DNA of 64,000 nucleotides from the NCBI RefSeq assembly GCF_000746085.1, contig NZ_JQKO01000009.1, forward strand, positions 122,501 to 186,500, written 5' to 3'. A program made the position numbers and the translations under genes. Origin of the DNA: Methylocapsa aurea (GTDB lineage Bacteria; Pseudomonadota; Alphaproteobacteria; Rhizobiales; Beijerinckiaceae). This document shows, piece after piece, positions 60,108-64,000 of this stretch. The notes beneath the pieces are model-generated. The model saw only the letters and a program-made list of their open reading frames with translations, searched no databases and had not been told where the DNA came from. The first letter of the stretch is position 1. Every line of letters starts with the position of its first letter.

Positions 60108-61496
60108 ATGTCCCCGAGCCAGACGATCAGCCGCCGCGCCTTCCTCGGCTCGACCCTGGTCACCCTCGCGACCGTGCGGGCCGGCGCGCAAACGCCCGCT
60201 GGAGAAGACGGCTTCCACGTTCTCGAAGCTCGCGAGGGCTCTCTCCGCCTGCTCCCCGGGCCAACTCCCGCGACGGCCATCTGGGGCTATAATGGCGAAG
60301 TTCCCGGACCGCTCCTGCGCTACAAAAAGGGCGAGGAGGTCAAGGTCAGGCTCGTCAACAAGCTCAACCAGCCGACGAGTCTCTCATGGGCTGGCGTGCG
60401 GAACGCCAATGCGATGGATGGCGTCGCCGGCCTGACGCAAGCGCCTGCGCCGCCTGGGGGCTCCTTCGATTATCGCTTCACGCCGCCCGACAGCGGGCTC
60501 TATTGGTATCATTCGCACGTCTTGCCCTTGATCGGAGAGCAACGCGGCCGCGGCCTTTACGGCGTCATGATCGTGGACGAACCCGAGCCGCCGCGAACCG
60601 ACCGCGACATGCTCGTCGTCCTCGATGATTGGCGGCTTGACGAAAAAGCCCAGATCGCCGCCGATTTCGGCTCGCCCGCCGACGCCATGGGCGCGGGCCG
60701 GATCGGACCCTTGGTCACGCTCAATTCCCGCCCGGTTCCGCTCATCGAAACGCTGGCGCCGCGCTCGCGCCTACGGCTGCGAATCGTCAGCGCCGTCAAC
60801 GCGCGGATCATGCTGATCTCGTTTATCGGCGTCAAACCCTGGATTCTCGCGGTCGACAGCCAGCCCTGCGAAGCCTTCGAGCCGGTCCGGCAAACGATTC
60901 CCGTCGGTCCCGGAGCCAGGTTCGACGTGATGCTCGATCTTCCCACCGAGGCGGGCGCCGAGGCCAGCCTTGTCCTGCGCGGCGATGCGGAGGCCGATCG
61001 CGCGCTGATCGTCTTCAAGACGGCGGGGGATGCGCGCGAACCGCTCGCCGCGATTGCGTCACTCCCGCAAAATCCACTTCTACCTGCGGCGATCAAGCTG
61101 CAAGCGTCGCGCAAGGTCGACATCGTGATCGAACCCGCGGCCAAATCCGCGACGTCGGCATCCGACCGCGCCCTCTATTGGAAACTGAACGGCGTCGCCT
61201 CCGATGGTTTTGCGCCGAAGCCGCTGTTTTCGGTCAAACGCGGCGGCGCGGTGACCCTTGGGCTCGTCAACCGCACTGCTTTCGTTCAGCAAATCCATAT
61301 CCACGGCCACGCGATGCGGCTGTTGCACGATCTCGACGATGGCTGGGAGCCCTATTGGCGCGATTGCGTGCTGGTGCCGGAGGGCAAGACCAAGCATGTC
61401 GCCTTCGTCGCCGACAATCCGGGCAAATGGGCGATCGAATGTCTGATGGCCGAGCATCAGCAGACCGGAATGACGGCCTGGTTCGAGGTGACCTGA
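60108..61496 (+). CDS. multicopper oxidase-fold protein with degenerate copper sites
   Basis: 462 residues with a Tat signal (SRRAFLG, residues 9-15). Three cupredoxin-like parts are recognisable (YNGEVPGPLLRYKKGEEVKVRLVN, NAMDGVAGLTQ, WRDCVLVPEGK). Of the copper motifs, the first (normally HWH) reads SWA at 93-95; the second, HSH, is intact at 135-137. The third (HPxHxHGH) reads QQIHIHGH, so the type-1 His is Gln 394. The fourth (HCHxxxH) reads ECLMAEH at 444-450. At least four ligands are missing, so a working oxidase is unlikely; E. coli FtsP (SufI) is a precedent for a copper-free member. It follows the ICMT-like gene. Confidence 0.88.
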   Translation: MSPSQTISRRAFLGSTLVTLATVRAGAQTPAGEDGFHVLEAREGSLRLLPGPTPATAIWGYNGEVPGPLLRYKKGEEVKVRLVNKLNQPTSLSWAGVRNANAMDGVAGLTQAPAPPGGSFDYRFTPPDSGLYWYHSHVLPLIGEQRGRGLYGVMIVDEPEPPRTDRDMLVVLDDWRLDEKAQIAADFGSPADAMGAGRIGPLVTLNSRPVPLIETLAPRSRLRLRIVSAVNARIMLISFIGVKPWILAVDSQPCEAFEPVRQTIPVGPGARFDVMLDLPTEAGAEASLVLRGDAEADRALIVFKTAGDAREPLAAIASLPQNPLLPAAIKLQASRKVDIVIEPAAKSATSASDRALYWKLNGVASDGFAPKPLFSVKRGGAVTLGLVNRTAFVQQIHIHGHAMRLLHDLDDGWEPYWRDCVLVPEGKTKHVAFVADNPGKWAIECLMAEHQQTGMTAWFEVT

Positions 61497-61527
61497 AAAG
61501 GCGATCGCCTCTTTAAGAACATGCACA

Positions 61528-61581
61528 AGATCACGTTTCATGCTTTTGGATGTTTCCATCCAAAAGCATGAAACGTGATCT
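61528..61581. repeat. hairpin with perfect 25-bp arms
   Basis: The arm 61528-61552 (AGATCACGTTTCATGCTTTT...) pairs exactly with 61557-61581 around a four-base loop. It lies 32 bp after the oxidase-like gene and directly before another palindromic element. It could stop transcription, but there is no T-run. Confidence 0.85.
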
Positions 61582-61593
61582 ATTGTTGAGAAG

Positions 61594-61645
61594 AGAGCGG
61601 GATTTGACGCGAAAAACCGGAGTCCCCTTTTTCGCATCCAGCTCT
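61594..61645. repeat. AGAGCGGGATTTG...AGCTCT palindromic element
   Basis: An imperfect palindrome with GCGAAAAA and TTTTTCGC inner arms, bounded by AGAGC and GCTCT. It resembles intergenic elements I associate with Rhizobiales and forms a pair with the hairpin just upstream. Confidence 0.65.
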
Positions 61646-61738
61646 AAGCAACGCTTAAAGGTCCGCGATCGCGCGGCGCGGACCAATAATCGCATGCCGG
61701 GCTTCTGAATCGAAACTTTCAGGCGACAGGGGCGGCAA

Positions 61739-62143
61739 ATGACTTCCACATTTAGCATCGTAGCGGATTCCGCCGCGGGAAAGCATTTTGAGATCACGCT
61801 TGAAAAGACCGCCGACGACAAAGGGCAGATCCGGCTGGAGTCCTGGCACAGCAACAAGGACTATCGGAGAGATCCAGCCACCACGGACGATAGCGTCGAT
61901 TTCTACGACATCCGCTGCGACAGGAGCCGGCGGATCGTGCTCCGGGGCGACCTGCGGGGGTCTTCTCCGACCATCACCTGCATGTTCAACGACGGCCAGG
62001 CGCAGACGCCGCCATTTGTGCGCGTTGTGATCCAGGGCGCATTCGCCGGCCTCGGCGATGGGACCAATGACTACCCGCTCGAAAAATCGATCTACGATGA
62101 ATTGAAGCAGTTTATTCTGGGCGCCGGGTTTCCGACGCCTTGA
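61739..62143 (+). CDS. hypothetical protein
   Basis: 134 residues, a soluble-looking protein without signal or membrane helix. It has a beta-rich composition (STFSIVADSAAGKHFEITLEK, SRRIVLRGDLRG, FVRVVIQGAFAG) and ends in a short helix. I recognise no family. An AGGGGCGG precedes the ATG by a few bases. It stands between the palindromes and trmFO, the latter starting 93 bp further on. Confidence 0.68.
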   Translation: MTSTFSIVADSAAGKHFEITLEKTADDKGQIRLESWHSNKDYRRDPATTDDSVDFYDIRCDRSRRIVLRGDLRGSSPTITCMFNDGQAQTPPFVRVVIQGAFAGLGDGTNDYPLEKSIYDELKQFILGAGFPTP

Positions 62144-62236
62144 AACCCGATCCAGCCCAGTCCCTCCACATGACAATTCTCGGCGATTTAGCCCCGGCGT
62201 CTGGCGGAGCGCCGGAAATGCGCTAAACTGCGTCGG

Positions 62237-63664
62237 ATGTCAGAGCCCTTTAACTCTCCATCGCCCCCCATCCATGTCATCGGCGGCGGACTCGCCGGCT
62301 GCGAGGCCGCCTGGCAGATCGCGCGCCAAGGGGCGCCGGTAGTGCTGCATGAGATGCGGCCCAAACGGCAAACTCCGGCGCATCGCACCGGCGACCTCGC
62401 CGAACTCGTCTGTTCGAATTCATTTCGCGCCGACGATCCGCAAACCAGCGCCATCGGCATTCTGCATCGGGAAATGCGCCGCCTCGATTCGCTCGTCATG
62501 GCCGCCGCCGACGCCAATAAGCTGCCCGCCGGAGGCGCGCTCGCGGTCGACCGGTCGGGCTTTTCCGCCCATGTCGCCGCGATGCTTGCAGCGCAGCCGC
62601 TGATCGAGATCGCCCGGGAGGAGATCGACGGCCTGCCGCCAAGAGACTGGGCCAATGTCATCATCGCCACCGGACCTTTGACCTCGCCCGCCCTCGCGGC
62701 GGCGATCGGCGCTTTGACCGGGGAGAAGGATCTCGCCTTCTACGATGCGATCGCGCCAGTGGTGCATCGCGAATCGATCGACATGGAAAAGGCCTGGCTC
62801 CAATCGCGCTACGACAAGGCCGGCCCGGCCGGAACCGGCGCGGATTACATCAATTGCGCACTGACGAAAGATCAGTATTACGCCTTCGTGGAGGCGCTGA
62901 ACCAGGCCGAGAAAGCCGAATTCAAGGAATTTGAAGACACCCCCTATTTCAACGGCTGCCTGCCGATCGAAATCATGGCGGAACGCGGCGCCGAGACGCT
63001 CCGGCACGGGCCGATGAAGCCCTTCGGCCTCACCAATCCCCATACACCGGGCGTGAAACCCTATGCGGTTGTGCAGTTGCGACAGGACAATGCGCTTGGC
63101 ACGCTCTACAATATGGTCGGATTTCAGACCAAACTGAAACATCACGCCCAGGTGGAGGTTTTCCACGCCATTCCCGGTCTGGAGGAGGCCCGCTTCGCCC
63201 GCCTTGGCGGCCTTCATCGCAATACATTTCTGAATTCGCCCAAAGTGCTCGATCGCGCGCTGCGGCTCAAAGCCGATCCGCGGCTGCGGTTCGCCGGCCA
63301 GATCACCGGCTGCGAGGGCTATGTCGAGAGCGCCGCGATCGGTCTCCTCGCCGGCCGCTTGGCGGCGGCCGAATATAAGGGCGAGGCCTTCGCGCCGCCG
63401 CCAGCAACCACGGCGCTCGGCGCTCTCGTCAACCATATTACGGCCGGACATATCGAGGTCATCGACGCCGGGCCGCCCTCGTTTCAGCCGATGAACGTCA
63501 ATTTCGGGCTATTTCCCCCGCTCGAAGGGGCAATCAAGTCTCCCGAGGGCAGGAGACTGCGCGGCGGCGAAAAAGCCGCGGCGAAGAAAGCCGCCATCGG
63601 CGCGCGGGCGGCGGAGGACCTCGAAACCTGGCTTGGGGCGCAAGGCGCGCTGGCGGCGGAATGA
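62237..63664 (+). CDS. trmFO: methylenetetrahydrofolate-tRNA-(uracil-5-)-methyltransferase
   Basis: 475 residues. The FAD-binding [11 protein letters not shown] is at residues 16-26, HEMRPKR and [11 protein letters not shown] follow, and [15 protein letters not shown] near the C-terminus closes the family pattern. TrmFO methylates U54 of tRNA using methylenetetrahydrofolate and FAD. Length is normal and the conserved Cys of CSNSF is present. Confidence 0.97.
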   Translation: MSEPFNSPSPPIHVIGGGLAGCEAAWQIARQGAPVVLHEMRPKRQTPAHRTGDLAELVCSNSFRADDPQTSAIGILHREMRRLDSLVMAAADANKLPAGGALAVDRSGFSAHVAAMLAAQPLIEIAREEIDGLPPRDWANVIIATGPLTSPALAAAIGALTGEKDLAFYDAIAPVVHRESIDMEKAWLQSRYDKAGPAGTGADYINCALTKDQYYAFVEALNQAEKAEFKEFEDTPYFNGCLPIEIMAERGAETLRHGPMKPFGLTNPHTPGVKPYAVVQLRQDNALGTLYNMVGFQTKLKHHAQVEVFHAIPGLEEARFARLGGLHRNTFLNSPKVLDRALRLKADPRLRFAGQITGCEGYVESAAIGLLAGRLAAAEYKGEAFAPPPATTALGALVNHITAGHIEVIDAGPPSFQPMNVNFGLFPPLEGAIKSPEGRRLRGGEKAAAKKAAIGARAAEDLETWLGAQGALAAE

Positions 63665-63827
63665 ATGTCGCATGAACCGCGCGGGCGCCGCGAGCCGTCT
63701 GTCCTGAAACGCGATTTCGCGGGGGAATGCGAAGCGGCAAATTAACCGCCGACGGTTTGACCGCTTGCGTTCCCGGCGCCAAGCTGACACATTCCTCGTG
63801 CTTTTCGATGATGAGAATAGCGAAACG

Positions 63828-64000
63828 ATGAGTGAAGAAACATCTATCCTCGTGTTCGGCATGGACGAACTCGCCTCGGCGGTCGCCCGGAAACTGCATC
63901 TTGCCGGCCATGCCGTCGCGATCCATCAGCCGACGCCTCCGACCACGATCCGCCGGCGGATGGCTTTCGCGGACGCCTGGACGGATGGAGCCTGCACCTT
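63828..64000 (+). CDS. NAD-binding-like protein, N-terminal part, cut by window edge
   Basis: 57 residues are visible from ATG 63828 and the frame is open to the edge. It starts with a Rossmann-like strand (ILVFGMDELASAVARKLHLAGHAVAIHQP), then TIRRRMAFADAWTDG. This pattern (G-D-x-A-x-x-x-A-x-x-L-x-x-A-G, then RR-x-AFA) resembles the selenium-dependent molybdenum-hydroxylase accessory / XdhC-like proteins, but the visible part is too short to be sure. The usual Gly of the first loop is Met here. Confidence 0.5.
   Translation, partial: MSEETSILVFGMDELASAVARKLHLAGHAVAIHQPTPPTTIRRRMAFADAWTDGACT

Overview
The window is a chromosomal segment of a high-GC alphaproteobacterium of the Rhizobiales. 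A Beijerinckiaceae/Methylocystaceae-type organism is my best guess. The grounds are a complete 14-gene nuo operon running into birA, rnj and a methylmalonyl-CoA epimerase; the tig-clpP-clpX-lon run; a fused cysNC; an MmcB-type repair gene; a cobP-type cobinamide kinase; and palindromic intergenic elements of a style I associate with Rhizobiales genomes. The species assignment is inference, since no rRNA or methane-oxidation gene is present.

Layout. 1-3.3 kb: two tandem paralogues of a small Gly/Ala-rich hydrophobic protein, an orphan polyamine-type binding protein, and a GlcG/HbpS-like gene overlapping cobP. 3.5-6.4 kb: cysD and cysNC for sulfate activation. 6.5-13.2 kb: an accessory locus with a large secreted protein and a 90-residue two-helix membrane protein on the minus strand, divergent from two paralogous membrane-anchored pentapeptide-repeat proteins. 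This is the least explained region. 13.2-24.3 kb: mmcB, an AI-2E family transporter with an extra C-terminal domain, a MotA/TolQ-like plus OmpA/MotB-like pair, a second-type FtsH, a copper/metal protein fusing HMA, SafE-like, cupredoxin-like and LysM parts, and a secreted AcpA-type phosphoesterase. 24.4-33 kb: mug, tRNA-Val(CAC), a fadD-like ligase, a GlxA-type regulator, a DUF2189 membrane protein and an isolated hypX.

33-51.4 kb is one long minus-strand block: nuoA-B-C-D-E-F-orf83-G-H-I-J-K-L-M-N, then birA, rnj and mce. It encodes respiratory complex I and downstream housekeeping functions; a small coiled-coil ORF sits between nuoF and nuoG. 51.7-59.3 kb carries tRNA-Asp, tRNA-Val(TAC) and tRNA-Leu(TAG) plus the proteostasis set tig, clpP, clpX and lon. 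Rho-independent terminators are visible after lon and clpP. 59.5-64 kb holds an isoprenylcysteine-methyltransferase-like membrane protein, a Tat-exported multicopper-oxidase homologue that has lost most copper ligands, an unknown small protein, trmFO and the start of a gene cut by the window edge.

Intergenic space holds a recurrent set of long palindromes, some nearly perfect over 21-27 bp arms, at about 1.9-2.1, 3.3-3.5, 6.5, 20.35, 33.1, 36.3 and 61.5 kb. They are the main non-coding structure in the window. I saw no rRNA operon, CRISPR array, transposase, prophage or recognisable defence island.
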